A stretch of DNA of 34,672 nucleotides from Ruminococcus sp. GTDB lineage: Bacteria > Bacillota > Clostridia > Oscillospirales > Acutalibacteraceae. Positions within the stretch are counted from its first letter, which is position 1, and the number at the start of each line of letters is the position of its first letter. The notes under the pieces were generated by a model. The model saw nothing but the letters and a program-made list of their open reading frames with translations. It made no database searches and was not told where the DNA came from. The translations under genes and the position numbers were made by a program. Below, one piece after another: positions 24,497 through 31,674 of this stretch. The stretch spans positions 1 to 34,672 of the forward strand of contig JAMPAE010000003.1 in NCBI GenBank assembly GCA_023667385.1. Direction: 5' to 3'.

Positions 24497-25420
24497 TTGA
24501 ACATACTTCATTTCAAATATGCTGTTGAAATTGCAAAAACAAAATCTATCAGCAAGGCTGCCGAAAATTTATATATGGGTCAGCCGAACCTCAGCCGTGC
24601 AATCAAAGAGCTTGAGGAGCATTTGGGAATCACAATTTTCAGGCGCACTTCAAAAGGTATCACCGTTACGGAAGAGGGAGAGGAGTTTTTGCAATATGCA
24701 CACCGTATAATCTCTCAGGTGGAGCAGGTTGAGGACATTTACATCAACGGAAAAGCAAAAACAAAGCACTTTTCCGTGAGCGTACCCAGATCGACCTATA
24801 TTGCACAGGCGTTTGCAGAATTTTGCAAGCAAATGCCGACTGATTCTCCTGCTGAATTTTTCTATAAAGAAACCAACTCGATGAAAACCATCAGAAAAAT
24901 TCAAAAAGAAGAATATAACCTCGGAATTGTCCGCTATCAGAACACATTCGACAAATATTACAAAAGCTTTTTCATTGAAAAGCGACTTTCGAGCGAGCTT
25001 GTCTGTGAGTTCAGCTATGAGCTTTACATGAGCAAAAATCATCCCCTTGCTTCAAAGCAAAGCATTGCGCCGCAGGAGCTTGCCGATTACATTGAAGTCA
25101 CCCACGCCGATCCGTATGTTCCGTCAATGCCGCTCATCGACGTCAAAAAAGCTGAGCTTTCGGAATTTGTTGACAAACGCATTTTTGTTTTCGAGCGGGG
25201 CAGCCAGTTTGAAATTCTTTCAAAAGTGCCGAACACATTCATGTGGATGTCACCGATTGATGAGGAAACAAAAGAAAAATACGGACTTGTTTCGTGTCCG
25301 TATTCAGGAAATAAAAAAATATATAAAGATGTGCTCATCTATCGCAAGGGTTACAAACTGACGGATCTTGACAATGCATTTGTTGAACAGCTTCACAAAG
25401 CCAGTCAGGAATATGTATAG
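24497..25420 (+). CDS. LysR-family transcriptional regulator
   Basis: 307 residues starting with TTG at 24497, preceded by AGAGGGGGCGAGAGA. The N-terminal helix-turn-helix is typical: LHFKYAVEIAKTKSISKAAENLYMGQPNLSRAIKELEEHLGITIFRRTSKGITVTEEGEEFL. A linker helix and a two-lobe effector-binding domain follow, less conserved; motifs include KHFSVSVPRSTYIAQAFAEF and SSELVCEFSYELYMSKNHPLA (the second-lobe strand). The family acts as homotetramers that respond to small molecules. The effector and targets cannot be told. Unlike the usual layout, no divergently transcribed target gene is adjacent: upstream lies a plus-strand gene and downstream a convergent one. It may control the sugar isomerase region or a distant target. 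Confidence 0.92.
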   Translation: MNILHFKYAVEIAKTKSISKAAENLYMGQPNLSRAIKELEEHLGITIFRRTSKGITVTEEGEEFLQYAHRIISQVEQVEDIYINGKAKTKHFSVSVPRSTYIAQAFAEFCKQMPTDSPAEFFYKETNSMKTIRKIQKEEYNLGIVRYQNTFDKYYKSFFIEKRLSSELVCEFSYELYMSKNHPLASKQSIAPQELADYIEVTHADPYVPSMPLIDVKKAELSEFVDKRIFVFERGSQFEILSKVPNTFMWMSPIDEETKEKYGLVSCPYSGNKKIYKDVLIYRKGYKLTDLDNAFVEQLHKASQEYV

Positions 25421-25434
25421 GATGGATTTACTCG

Positions 25435-25470
25435 AATCAAGCAGTGAACTTATTGGTTTACTGCTTGATT
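25435..25470 (+). terminator. Intrinsic terminator of the LysR gene
   Basis: AATCAAGCAGT (25435-25445) pairs perfectly with ACTGCTTGATT (25460-25470), with a 14-base loop, then TTTTATT. It overlaps the last bases of the convergent isomerase-like gene. Confidence 0.75.
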
Positions 25471-25471
25471 T

Positions 25472-26275
25472 TTATTCCACGTCAAATCCAACCGAGCGGG
25501 CAGTCCGCCTGAGATAGTTTGCAGAATCTATAAGCTGCTTGTCATCACTGAAATTTCTGTTATAAAGCTCAACAATGCAGCTCCCGCTGTAGTCCAACTT
25601 TTTCATTTCGGCAAACAGGCGAGTAAAATCGAAGTTTCCGTTTTCACTTGGCGGCAGGCAGTCCTCATTGGGTGCAAAATCGCTCAGGTGCAAATGCGCA
25701 ATGCTGCTGCCCATGGTGCTGACAAATTCAAATGCATCAACCTTTGAGCGCCTTGCCTGCTTAACATCAAGCACCATTTTAAATTCATCGCCGATTGATT
25801 GCCTCAAAAACCGCATGAACTCCGGCGTCTGCCCAACGTAATCCACAACGTTTTCATGCGCAACCGTGATGCCAAACTCCTTGCCAAGCCTGCGGAAAAT
25901 GTCAAATCTTTCTGCGTATTCCTCACGGCTGATGTCCATATATGTTTTTGAGCCATGCATAACATAGAATTTTGCGCCTATTGTTGCCGCTGCATTGAAG
26001 AACCTCTTATACATTTCAAGACTGTCATCAAATCTGCGCCTATACGCCGAAAAAATGTTATACCGCTCGGCAAAGCACATGAACGGATGAAACGAAACAA
26101 TATCCATGCCGTAATGCTCTTTGATTTTGCAAAGCTCACTGAGATAGCCGCTTTCAAGCTCTGAAAACGCATTGAAAAACACTTCAGCAGTTCTCACGCC
26201 AAGCTCGCCGAGCCTGACAAGCGATTTTTCAGTTTCCAGCGGATAAAAGCACGACGATGATACACCGATTTTCAT
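25472..26275 (-). CDS. Sugar phosphate isomerase/epimerase-like TIM barrel protein
   Basis: 267 residues starting MKIGVSSSCFYPLETEKSL; this ATG (26275) follows GAAAGG and fits the family's first strand, while a longer frame adds an unrelated leader. It belongs to the xylose isomerase-like AP endonuclease 2 fold: LGELGVRTAEVFFNAFSELES, IVSFHPFMCFAE, AATIGAKFYVMHGSK, FGITVAHENVVDYVGQ, FKMVLDVKQARRS, IAHLHLSDFAPNEDCLPPSENGNFDF and CIVELYNRNF. These carry the His, Glu, Asp and His metal ligands expected along the barrel (HENV, LDVKQA, HLHLSDF, VELY). Members isomerise or epimerise sugars such as hexuloses or inosose; the substrate is not determined. It is convergent with the LysR gene and follows the metallophosphoesterase by 139 bases, with a weak hairpin between. 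Confidence 0.85.
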   Translation of the reverse strand: MKIGVSSSCFYPLETEKSLVRLGELGVRTAEVFFNAFSELESGYLSELCKIKEHYGMDIVSFHPFMCFAERYNIFSAYRRRFDDSLEMYKRFFNAAATIGAKFYVMHGSKTYMDISREEYAERFDIFRRLGKEFGITVAHENVVDYVGQTPEFMRFLRQSIGDEFKMVLDVKQARRSKVDAFEFVSTMGSSIAHLHLSDFAPNEDCLPPSENGNFDFTRLFAEMKKLDYSGSCIVELYNRNFSDDKQLIDSANYLRRTARSVGFDVE

Positions 26276-26369
26276 GAACAATCCAACCTTTCTGACTGTG
26301 CGAACAGCACTGGTGCTTTTATAAAGCTCTATCCGCAGCATCATAAAATAAAACAAAATTTGGCAGTTC

Positions 26370-26399
26370 AAAGCGGCCGCCAATTCAGACGACCGCCTT
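26370..26399 (-). terminator. Possible weak terminator after the metallophosphoesterase gene
   Basis: Minus strand: AAGGCGG (26399-26393) pairs with CCGCTTT (26376-26370), one G-T wobble, 16-base loop. The T-rich stretch starts only about eleven bases later, so this is a weak candidate. Confidence 0.35.
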
Positions 26400-26414
26400 A
26401 TTATTATGATTCAA

Positions 26415-27575
26415 TTATGCACCGATACCAACAAATCTGAGGAAGAATTTGAAGATTTCGCCAAAGATTGCCGGTGTCATGATGTCTGACGGATAGAATG
26501 TGATGCTGCCGCAAAGGTCTTTGTAATATACTGAGCGGGTTGTGTATGCCGAAACATCGTTTTCATCAATTTCAAAAACACGAACTGATCTTTGGTCGCC
26601 GTTGCCATATGCACGGAAGCCTGTGCCGCCGTTATAGCCGAGGATGATGCCCTCGTCAGTTTTACCAACAAAGTTGTTTACATGGTCATGAGCAAAGAAT
26701 GCGCCGATGATGTCACCCTTTTCAAGCCATGCTTCATATTGACCTGTGATGTGGTCTGCCATTTCAGAGCAGGGAGCTTCACCGAAGAATGCATCATCTG
26801 AAATGATGTAATCAGGGTTGAGGTTATACCACTTATAGTCATTGAGGCTGAAAACGGAATCCTTGTTAATGTCTGTGATTTTAACCTGATTGAGGAACTG
26901 ATAGATTTCCTTAACAGGTACGTGCTGGAAAAGGAGAGAGGGAACAACCTCACCGCCGTTTGCAGCTTTAAGCTCATCACTCTTTTGCTTATACCATTCA
27001 ACCTGCTCAGGATATACACCTGTATATCCGTTTGCAAGGCCGCTCTTGTTGTTGGAATCCATAACATAAACATTCATTGCCATTTTGCTGCCGTCACTGC
27101 TCATGATCGGAAGATTATATGTTCCCGGGTCACAGCCGTCGGTACCGTTTACGCAATATTCAAACTCTCTGAGAGTTGCCATCTGATCTGCAATTGAAAC
27201 AACATCCTCAAGGTCATGGTCGTGGTTACCCGGAGTTGCGGCAAACGGAACTTTTGCATCATTGAGAATTTGTCCGAGTGCTTTCAGAGCATTCTTAACT
27301 CTCTTTTCGTTTGCACCGGTGAACATATCAGAAAGCATATCGCCGGGAATAACAACCAAGTCCGGCTTTTCACCTTCAAGTGCTGCTTTGAGGAACTTGA
27401 CTGTGTTCTTGTTCATTCTGTCAATGTCCTGGGTATCATTGATCTGCATGATTTTGAACTTTCCGTCATCATTGAATTTGAGTGCTTTTGCTGTGTCTGC
27501 ATCTGCGGCAAAAGCAACATTGCAAAGGGCGAAAACCATTACCAAAGAGAGAATCACGCTTAAAAACTTTTTCAT
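26415..27575 (-). CDS. Exported metallophosphoesterase
   Basis: 386 residues starting MKKFLSVILSLVMVFALC, a Sec signal peptide with probable cleavage at VAFA-AD; the ATG at 27575 follows GAAGGA, so upstream residues are not used. The calcineurin-like metallophosphoesterase blocks are present: KIMQINDTQDIDR (D-x-H position read as N-D-T), VVIPGDMLSDM, TPGNHDHD, LFQHVPVKE and FFAHDHVNNF. In the family these residues hold two metal ions for phosphoester hydrolysis. The first block lacks His (IND in place of DxH), while GD, GNHDHD, H and AHDH are kept. A C-terminal amphipathic stretch (IFGEIFKFFLRFVGIGA) is unusual. It probably acts outside the membrane on phosphate esters or a cell-wall component. 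A promoter lies at 27672-27644. Confidence 0.87.
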   Translation of the reverse strand: MKKFLSVILSLVMVFALCNVAFAADADTAKALKFNDDGKFKIMQINDTQDIDRMNKNTVKFLKAALEGEKPDLVVIPGDMLSDMFTGANEKRVKNALKALGQILNDAKVPFAATPGNHDHDLEDVVSIADQMATLREFEYCVNGTDGCDPGTYNLPIMSSDGSKMAMNVYVMDSNNKSGLANGYTGVYPEQVEWYKQKSDELKAANGGEVVPSLLFQHVPVKEIYQFLNQVKITDINKDSVFSLNDYKWYNLNPDYIISDDAFFGEAPCSEMADHITGQYEAWLEKGDIIGAFFAHDHVNNFVGKTDEGIILGYNGGTGFRAYGNGDQRSVRVFEIDENDVSAYTTRSVYYKDLCGSITFYPSDIMTPAIFGEIFKFFLRFVGIGA

Positions 27576-27643
27576 TTGTATCCTTCTTTCTTTTGAAACA
27601 GCAAGCAAAAATCAACTTGCTTTTCAATTTTAATCACCGATAC

Positions 27644-27672
27644 AGTATAGCAGATTTTCGCAAAAATTACAA
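27644..27672 (-). promoter_or_regulatory. Promoter of the metallophosphoesterase gene
   Basis: Minus strand: TTGTAA (27672-27667), 17-base spacer, TATACT (27649-27644). The leader of about 60 bases contains a small hairpin (GCAAG...CTTGC, 27601-27620). Confidence 0.6.
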
Positions 27673-27711
27673 CCTCCGCCAATCGTCAACATGACGAAAA
27701 AAGCGGAGGTT
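27671..27711. other. Hairpin over the -35 box of the metallophosphoesterase promoter
   Basis: AACCTCCGC (27671-27679) pairs perfectly with GCGGAGGTT (27703-27711); a smaller inverted repeat, CGTCA-TGT-TGACG on the minus strand, lies in the loop. On the minus strand it runs into GTAATTTTT. It may act as a second terminator for the upstream gene; the arm end touches the -35 box. Confidence 0.45.
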
Positions 27712-27720
27712 ATTTGTTAA

Positions 27721-27745
27721 AATCGGCTAAAAATAATTGCCGATT
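27721..27745 (-). terminator. Terminator of the ECF sigma operon
   Basis: Minus strand: AATCGGC (27745-27739) pairs with GCCGATT (27727-27721), 11-base loop, then TTAAC. It begins 24 bases after the stop at 27769. Confidence 0.6.
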
Positions 27746-27768
27746 GTCGCTTATTTCAAATGTGGATT

Positions 27769-28410
27769 TTACTGTCCCAGCAAGCCTGCAACTGATTCAA
27801 CGCCCCAAATGGCCACGTCATAAACTTTTTGAGCTGCCGTTTGCAAATCAGAAAGCAAGTCACCTGTGTAACTGTTGACTTTTTCGGCTTCAATCATAAC
27901 ATATCCGCCTGCATTGCCGACACCTGCCGCATCTGCGAAGTAATTATCGGGAACATAGACATAGTAGTTTGTGCCGCCTGAAATGCTCTGAGAATTAAGC
28001 GAAAACGCAATGTTGGTTTTTGTGCTGTCTGCGGTGAATCCGATTGCGCTCAGTCCGCCGAGAAGCTGGCAGCCGTTTTCGTTTGAATAAACATTCACCT
28101 CGGTTTTGCCTGCAAACCAAACCGAAACGGCTTCTCTCGGAATAGTATAAACTGCAACGTAGTTACCCTCGGCATTTTGTGTGCAGAGAACAAGATCCTT
28201 TTCACTTTTGCCGAAAGAGGTGAACTGATTGTTCAGCGAGAATGCAACCGCACCTTTTGCACTGGCTTCATTGTAATAGGCATAATAGGTTTTGCATTTT
28301 TCAACCGGAATTTTCGGCGTTGTCACCGAATCAATTGCAGTGACGGCAACTGCGCACAAAATGCACAGCGCAAGGATGATTGATGTAATAATAGCTGGTT
28401 TCTTTTTCAT
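27769..28410 (-). CDS. Secreted or membrane-anchored protein of unknown function, third gene of the ECF operon
   Basis: 213 residues starting MKKKPAIITSIILALCILCAVAVTA; the ATG at 28410 lies eight bases behind AGGAG, whereas a GTG three codons earlier abuts it. The N-terminus is a signal peptide or anchor. The rest appears to contain two related halves: VAFSLNNQFTSFGKSEKDL followed by AVYTIPREAVSVWFAG, and IAFSLNSQSISGGTNYYVYV followed by GYVMIEAEKV. No family is recognised. The end, VYDVAIWGVESVAGLLG, is hydrophobic/amphipathic. It lies about 70 bases behind the ankyrin-like protein without a terminator between, so it is probably part of the sigma operon and may be an envelope target or sensor component. 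This is inference from position. Confidence 0.7.
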   Translation of the reverse strand: MKKKPAIITSIILALCILCAVAVTAIDSVTTPKIPVEKCKTYYAYYNEASAKGAVAFSLNNQFTSFGKSEKDLVLCTQNAEGNYVAVYTIPREAVSVWFAGKTEVNVYSNENGCQLLGGLSAIGFTADSTKTNIAFSLNSQSISGGTNYYVYVPDNYFADAAGVGNAGGYVMIEAEKVNSYTGDLLSDLQTAAQKVYDVAIWGVESVAGLLGQ

Positions 28411-28481
28411 GTTGATCACTCCTATGATTTTATTTTATTTGTTAAGCTTTGATGAAGTTAAAACGACGTGTGTATTTCTTT

Positions 28482-29267
28482 TCACGATATTCCATGCGCC
28501 TTGGCATAGGCTGTGTTTTCGTCATTACCATATTTCACGGCAAGCTGATAAATTGAATTGCCGGCGGCGTCACGTGAGTTGAGGTCTGCACCCTTTTTCA
28601 CAAATGAATCAACTGTTTCGCTGTTGCAGAACACAACGGAAAAGAAGAACGCCAGCTTATCCGTATATGAATGAACCGTGCCGTCTTTTTTTGAAAGCTC
28701 AGCAATTGCGCCGTCGGAATCTCCGAGCAAGGTTTTTTCAATAAGCGGATCAAGCCCTGTTGTGCCAAAAGCGTCATAAACTGCCTGTGCAATCTCGCCG
28801 ATGGTGTTATATGAAAGAACGGTGATGCAGTCGATGGCATAGCTGAGGACATCACTGCTCAGGAAAAGCTTGCTACTCAAAAGCGAATCAATCATTTTGT
28901 CATCGCCATTTGAAATTGCCAGCATCAGCGGATTGCTCGTGCCGCTTTTGTTGGTGGTGACTTCCGTTGTGATGACGTCAACCGGCTTTTGCGGTTTGGT
29001 TCTGATTACCATGCCAACCGCAACCGATGTCAGAACCACGCAAACACACGCTGCCACCGCAAAAAATCTTTTCATATTGCGGCTTAAACTGCCGTTCATT
29101 TTAATCATGTTTTCGCTTTCCGGCTGTTCAAGTCCGGCTTTTGCAAACGCCTTTGATTTGATTTCATGCTTTGTTTTGCTGCTTATATCCGTTTCATATT
29201 TTTCAATCAATTCGCTCATTTCCGTTTCATCAAGCTGACCGAAAAAATCAAAATCCTTATCTTTCAC
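28482..29267 (-). CDS. Single-pass membrane protein with ankyrin-like C-terminus, putative anti-sigma partner
   Basis: 261 residues. The GTG at 29267 (VKDKDFDFFG) lies eight bases behind GGGAGG; the GTG three codons earlier is too close to it. Residues 1-67 are charged and helical (SELIEKYETDISSKTKHEIKSKAFAK), cytoplasmic by the positive-inside rule. Residues about 68-88 (FFAVAACVCVVLTSVAVGMVI) form one membrane helix. The outer part has ankyrin-like helices: NPLMLAISNGDDKMIDSLL, and SETVDSFVKKGADLNSRDAAGNSIYQLAVKYG, the clearest repeat. The gene overlaps the ECF sigma gene by 11 bases, the usual arrangement for an anti-sigma factor. A zinc-finger (HxxxCxxC) anti-sigma motif is absent, so the partner role is inferred from position and topology only. 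Confidence 0.75.
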   Translation of the reverse strand: MKDKDFDFFGQLDETEMSELIEKYETDISSKTKHEIKSKAFAKAGLEQPESENMIKMNGSLSRNMKRFFAVAACVCVVLTSVAVGMVIRTKPQKPVDVITTEVTTNKSGTSNPLMLAISNGDDKMIDSLLSSKLFLSSDVLSYAIDCITVLSYNTIGEIAQAVYDAFGTTGLDPLIEKTLLGDSDGAIAELSKKDGTVHSYTDKLAFFFSVVFCNSETVDSFVKKGADLNSRDAAGNSIYQLAVKYGNDENTAYAKAHGIS

Positions 29268-29805
29268 AAAGTGCACCTCCCAACAATATTTTCAGCTTTG
29301 CCTGCGCTCGCTTTGCACGTTTTTGAACCGCATCGGGGTTCATGCCGAGCCTTGACGAAATTTCTTTTGCCGTTTCACCGAAAAGGAACCGCCGTGTGAT
29401 GATTTCACTGTCAGGCTCACCAAGCTTTTTGATGGCGTCATAAATGATTTCTTTTTGCTCACGGCTTATGCTGTCATCTTTTGCTTCAATTTCAAGCTCC
29501 GCCGAGTCAAGGCTGATGTTTTCTTTTTCTTTCTGCATTTTTCTCAGCGTTGAAATTCCGCACCGCTTTGCCGAAACGGCAAGGTACCCTTTGATGCTGC
29601 CTTTTTCAAGATCTATGTCATCAATGTGCCGATAGAAATTCACAAAAACATCAGATGCACATTCTTCAGCATCTTCCTTTGTTCCGAGGGGTACCATTGA
29701 CGCAGCACAAATGCGGAACACAAGTGCCGAATAAGCCGAAATAAGGTCATCGAAGCCTTTTGACGAATCAGTTTTGATTAAACTGAGCAATTGCGAATCT
29801 GTCAT
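29257..29805 (-). CDS. ECF-type RNA polymerase sigma factor
   Basis: 182 residues. Two adjacent ATGs (29808 and 29805) follow AAAGGAGG at three and six bases; the second is used. Region 2 is GFDDLISAYSALVFRICAAS...TKEDAEECASDVFVNFYRHIDDIDLEKGSIKGYLAVSAKRCGISTLRK, with the DAEECASDVFVNFYR helix matching the DAEDlvQevFl core. Region 4 is IKKLGEPDSEIITRRFLFGETAKEISSRLGMNPDAVQKRAKRAQAKLK. Between them an acidic linker replaces region 3, as in ECF factors. These direct RNA polymerase to stress or envelope genes. The stop overlaps the start of the membrane protein gene by 11 bases. I find no clear sigma-A promoter; an autoregulated ECF promoter in 29809-29858 is possible. Confidence 0.92.
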   Translation of the reverse strand: MTDSQLLSLIKTDSSKGFDDLISAYSALVFRICAASMVPLGTKEDAEECASDVFVNFYRHIDDIDLEKGSIKGYLAVSAKRCGISTLRKMQKEKENISLDSAELEIEAKDDSISREQKEIIYDAIKKLGEPDSEIITRRFLFGETAKEISSRLGMNPDAVQKRAKRAQAKLKILLGGALCER

Positions 29806-29858
29806 CATGTTCCTCCTTTCAGCGCCTTCACTTATATATACGTCAATTGACAAGAAAA

Positions 29859-29888
29859 ACGGACAAATTTGTCAAAATTTTTGCCCGT
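29859..29888 (-). terminator. Terminator of the Gfo/Idh gene, with palindromes next to the sigma operon start
   Basis: Minus strand: ACGGGCAAA (from 29888) pairs with TTTGTCCGT (ending 29859), with a G-T wobble and one bulged A, followed by TTTTTCTT. It lies within nine bases of the stop at 29897. Beside it are the perfect palindromes GACAAATTTGTC (29862-29873) and GTCAATTGAC (29842-29851), between this gene and the sigma gene start. Confidence 0.65.
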
Positions 29889-29896
29889 TTCTTATT

Positions 29897-30856
29897 CTAT
29901 TTCTCAAATGGATAAATCAGCTTCATTTGCTTTCTGCATTCATCAATGATTTTCATGCACTGTTTGGTTGCTTCAAACGGAATGAAAGCCGACTCCTTCT
30001 TTCCCTGCCTGATTTCATCGGCAACTAATGTAAATTCGGTCAGATAATCAGTGATACCATCAAAAACTGACTTTCCGCTTTTGCTTTTCAAAATCGCTTT
30101 TGATGCCATGTGGAAAAACACGGGAAGTGTTATTGTTCCCTCGCTGCCTTTGATGATGCAGTTTTCTTTCAGGCTGCAAAGCGACATTTTCAGCGTGCAT
30201 TTAAAGCTGCCGTAATCGAGTGTGACCGTTTCTTTAATGTCAATTCCGTTTTTGATTTTGCCCTCACAGCGAATCCCTTCGGGATAACCAAACAAATTAT
30301 AGCAATAAGTTATGGGATAAATTCCAATGTCAAGAATTGCGCCTCCTGCCGTTTCAGGTGTCAGCACACGTGAATTTTTCGGCATCATGATTCCCGGAAA
30401 AGCATAGTTTATCTCAACCTCTTTAATGCTGCCGATTTTTCCGCTTGATACCCACTTTTTCACGGTCAGTGCAACATCTGAAAACCAAGTCCACATGGCC
30501 TCGCAAAAATAGACATCATTCTGCTTTGCCGCATTAATCAGCACATCAACGTCTTTGGCAGAAACACCAACCGGCTTTTCGCAAAGCACAGGCTTACCAA
30601 GCTGCATTGCACGCACGGCAAAGTCAACATGGGCGGTGTGCGGCGTTGCAATGTAAACCGCATCAACATCGTCACTGTTAACTGCCTTGTCAAAATCATC
30701 AAATGCATCTGCATCGTATTTCTTGGCGAAGGCTCTGACTTTTTCCTTGTTTCTGCCATAAACCGAGGTAATGCAGTGCTCGCCCTTGATGATTTGCTTT
30801 GCAGTTGATTCGGCAATGTTTCCGCTACCGATATACGCCCATCTGAACTTATCCAT
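29897..30856 (-). CDS. Gfo/Idh/MocA family NAD(P)-dependent oxidoreductase
   Basis: 319 residues starting MDKFRWAYIGSGNIAESTAKQ; the ATG at 30856 lies nine bases behind AAAGG. The Rossmann fold shows AYIGSGNIAEST (GxGxxA), DVDAVYIATPHTAHVDFAVRAMQLGKPVLCEKPVG, with the EKP motif whose Lys is catalytic, and the C-terminal sheet with GGAILDIGIYPITYCYNL (catalytic Asp/His-like region) and the family's FKCTLKMSL strand. Members oxidise or reduce sugars, inositols or dihydrodiols. It may process sugars from the same pool as the upstream isomerase-like gene, but the substrate is not readable. A terminator-like leader structure lies 16-80 bases before its start, so transcription must begin upstream of that structure. 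Confidence 0.92.
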   Translation of the reverse strand: MDKFRWAYIGSGNIAESTAKQIIKGEHCITSVYGRNKEKVRAFAKKYDADAFDDFDKAVNSDDVDAVYIATPHTAHVDFAVRAMQLGKPVLCEKPVGVSAKDVDVLINAAKQNDVYFCEAMWTWFSDVALTVKKWVSSGKIGSIKEVEINYAFPGIMMPKNSRVLTPETAGGAILDIGIYPITYCYNLFGYPEGIRCEGKIKNGIDIKETVTLDYGSFKCTLKMSLCSLKENCIIKGSEGTITLPVFFHMASKAILKSKSGKSVFDGITDYLTEFTLVADEIRQGKKESAFIPFEATKQCMKIIDECRKQMKLIYPFEK

Positions 30857-30871
30857 AATCAATCACCTTTC

Positions 30872-30933
30872 AAAAAAATCCGCACGCAGACATAAAGCTG
30901 AACCATTGGTCGTCAGCTCATATCCCCGTGCGG
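30872..30933 (-). promoter_or_regulatory. Leader structure with terminator before the Gfo/Idh gene (attenuator candidate)
   Basis: Minus strand: CCGCACG (30933-30927) closes with CGTGCGG (30886-30880), then ATTTTTTTG. Inside, AGCTGA (30918-30913) pairs with TCAGCT (30901-30896), and ACC/GGT pairs further within. The T run ends about 15 bases before the ATG of the Gfo/Idh gene, leaving no room for a promoter in between. It may end the feo/DtxR transcript, act as an attenuator for the downstream gene, or both. A 15-codon frame (30906-30859, MVQLYVCVRIFLKGD) spans the right arm. No known riboswitch class was recognised. Confidence 0.5.
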
Positions 30934-30986
30934 GTAAAAAATCTTTCAAATTTTAACTTGTTTGCCTGCATACCAATCATCATAGA

Positions 30987-31346
30987 TCAATCGGCATACT
31001 TTTTGATTGCTGCAAACGATTCATCGCTGATGCAGTGTTCAATTCTGCAAGCATCCTCAGCGGCAACATCCTCACTGACGCCGATTTTAATCAGCAATTT
31101 TGTGAGCACTTTGTGACGGGCATAGATTTTTTCAGCAACCTCCATGCCTGCTTCTGTCAGAAAGAGATGACCCTCTCTGTTTGCGGTGACATAGCCGCCG
31201 TTTTTCAAAAGTCCGATTGCCCTGCTGACACTCGGCTTTGAATAGCCCATATATTCACCGACATCTATTGAACGAACATAATTATTCTGCTGAGAAAGAA
31301 TTAGAATCGTTTCCAGGTACATTTCACCTGATTCCTGCAAATGCAC
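30987..31346 (-). CDS. DtxR/MntR-family metal-dependent repressor, short form
   Basis: 119 residues. The N-terminal helix with the metal ligands reads SGEMYLETILILSQ (family EMYLxxI); the winged helix is VRSIDVGEYMGYSKPSVSRAIGLLKNGGYVTANREGHLFLTEAGMEVAEKIY; the dimerisation helices hold ARHKVLTKLL (His ligand) and DACRIEHCIS (Glu and His ligands). There is no SH3-like third domain, as in MntR and the short regulators of clostridial feo operons. GTG at 31346 follows AAGGAAG; no ATG is in frame near the start. It lies 69 bases behind the Cys-rich FeoB partner and reads as the last gene of the feo operon. The likely role is Fe2+- (or Mn2+-) dependent repression of feo; the feo promoter lies outside the window, so binding sites cannot be checked here. 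Confidence 0.9.
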   Translation of the reverse strand: MHLQESGEMYLETILILSQQNNYVRSIDVGEYMGYSKPSVSRAIGLLKNGGYVTANREGHLFLTEAGMEVAEKIYARHKVLTKLLIKIGVSEDVAAEDACRIEHCISDESFAAIKKYAD

Positions 31347-31415
31347 AAAAACACTTCCTTGTCTGATTATACTTTTATAATAATAACACAGTCACGGAAA
31401 GTTTGCAAGATAAAT

Positions 31416-31595
31416 TTATTCTTTGTTCCCTCCATGGCAGCTTCCGCTCATTGGGCAGTTTGAACATCCGCAGCCGCAGGAGGATTGACCTTTTTTCTTG
31501 CCCTTGCGCATTGAGACAATAATCAGTGCCACAATCGCAATCACAACAGCAAGAACAACAATTGTACCGATATTATTTGAAAGCCATGCAAGCAT
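31416..31595 (-). CDS. FeoB-associated Cys-rich membrane protein
   Basis: 59 residues starting MLAWLSNNIGTIVVLAVVIAIVALIIVSM, a single membrane helix, then a basic stretch (RKGKKKGQ) and a Cys-rich tail SSCGCGCSNCPMSGSCHGG with five cysteines. This is the small Cys-rich FeoB partner family (FeoB_associated), found next to feoB in Firmicutes; the cysteines are thought to hold or deliver metal at the cytoplasmic side. The ATG at 31595 follows GGGTGA; the frame could be extended to a TTG at 31607, which has no ribosome site. It is 80 bases downstream of feoB with a perfect hairpin between. The role in Fe2+ handling is known only by association. Confidence 0.87.
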   Translation of the reverse strand: MLAWLSNNIGTIVVLAVVIAIVALIIVSMRKGKKKGQSSCGCGCSNCPMSGSCHGGNKE

Positions 31596-31627
31596 AAAAT
31601 CACCCAAACTTTATATATAGATATGGA

Positions 31628-31662
31628 TTTCGTAAGGCAGTTATACCAACCGCCTTACGAAA
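31628..31662 (-). other. Perfect hairpin between feoB and its Cys-rich partner gene
   Basis: TTTCGTAAGGC (31628-31638) pairs perfectly with GCCTTACGAAA (31652-31662), 11 bp, with a 13-base loop. No T run follows on the minus strand (TCCATATC), so it is more likely an mRNA processing or stability element than a terminator. Confidence 0.5.
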
Positions 31663-31674
31663 CCGGAACACAAA

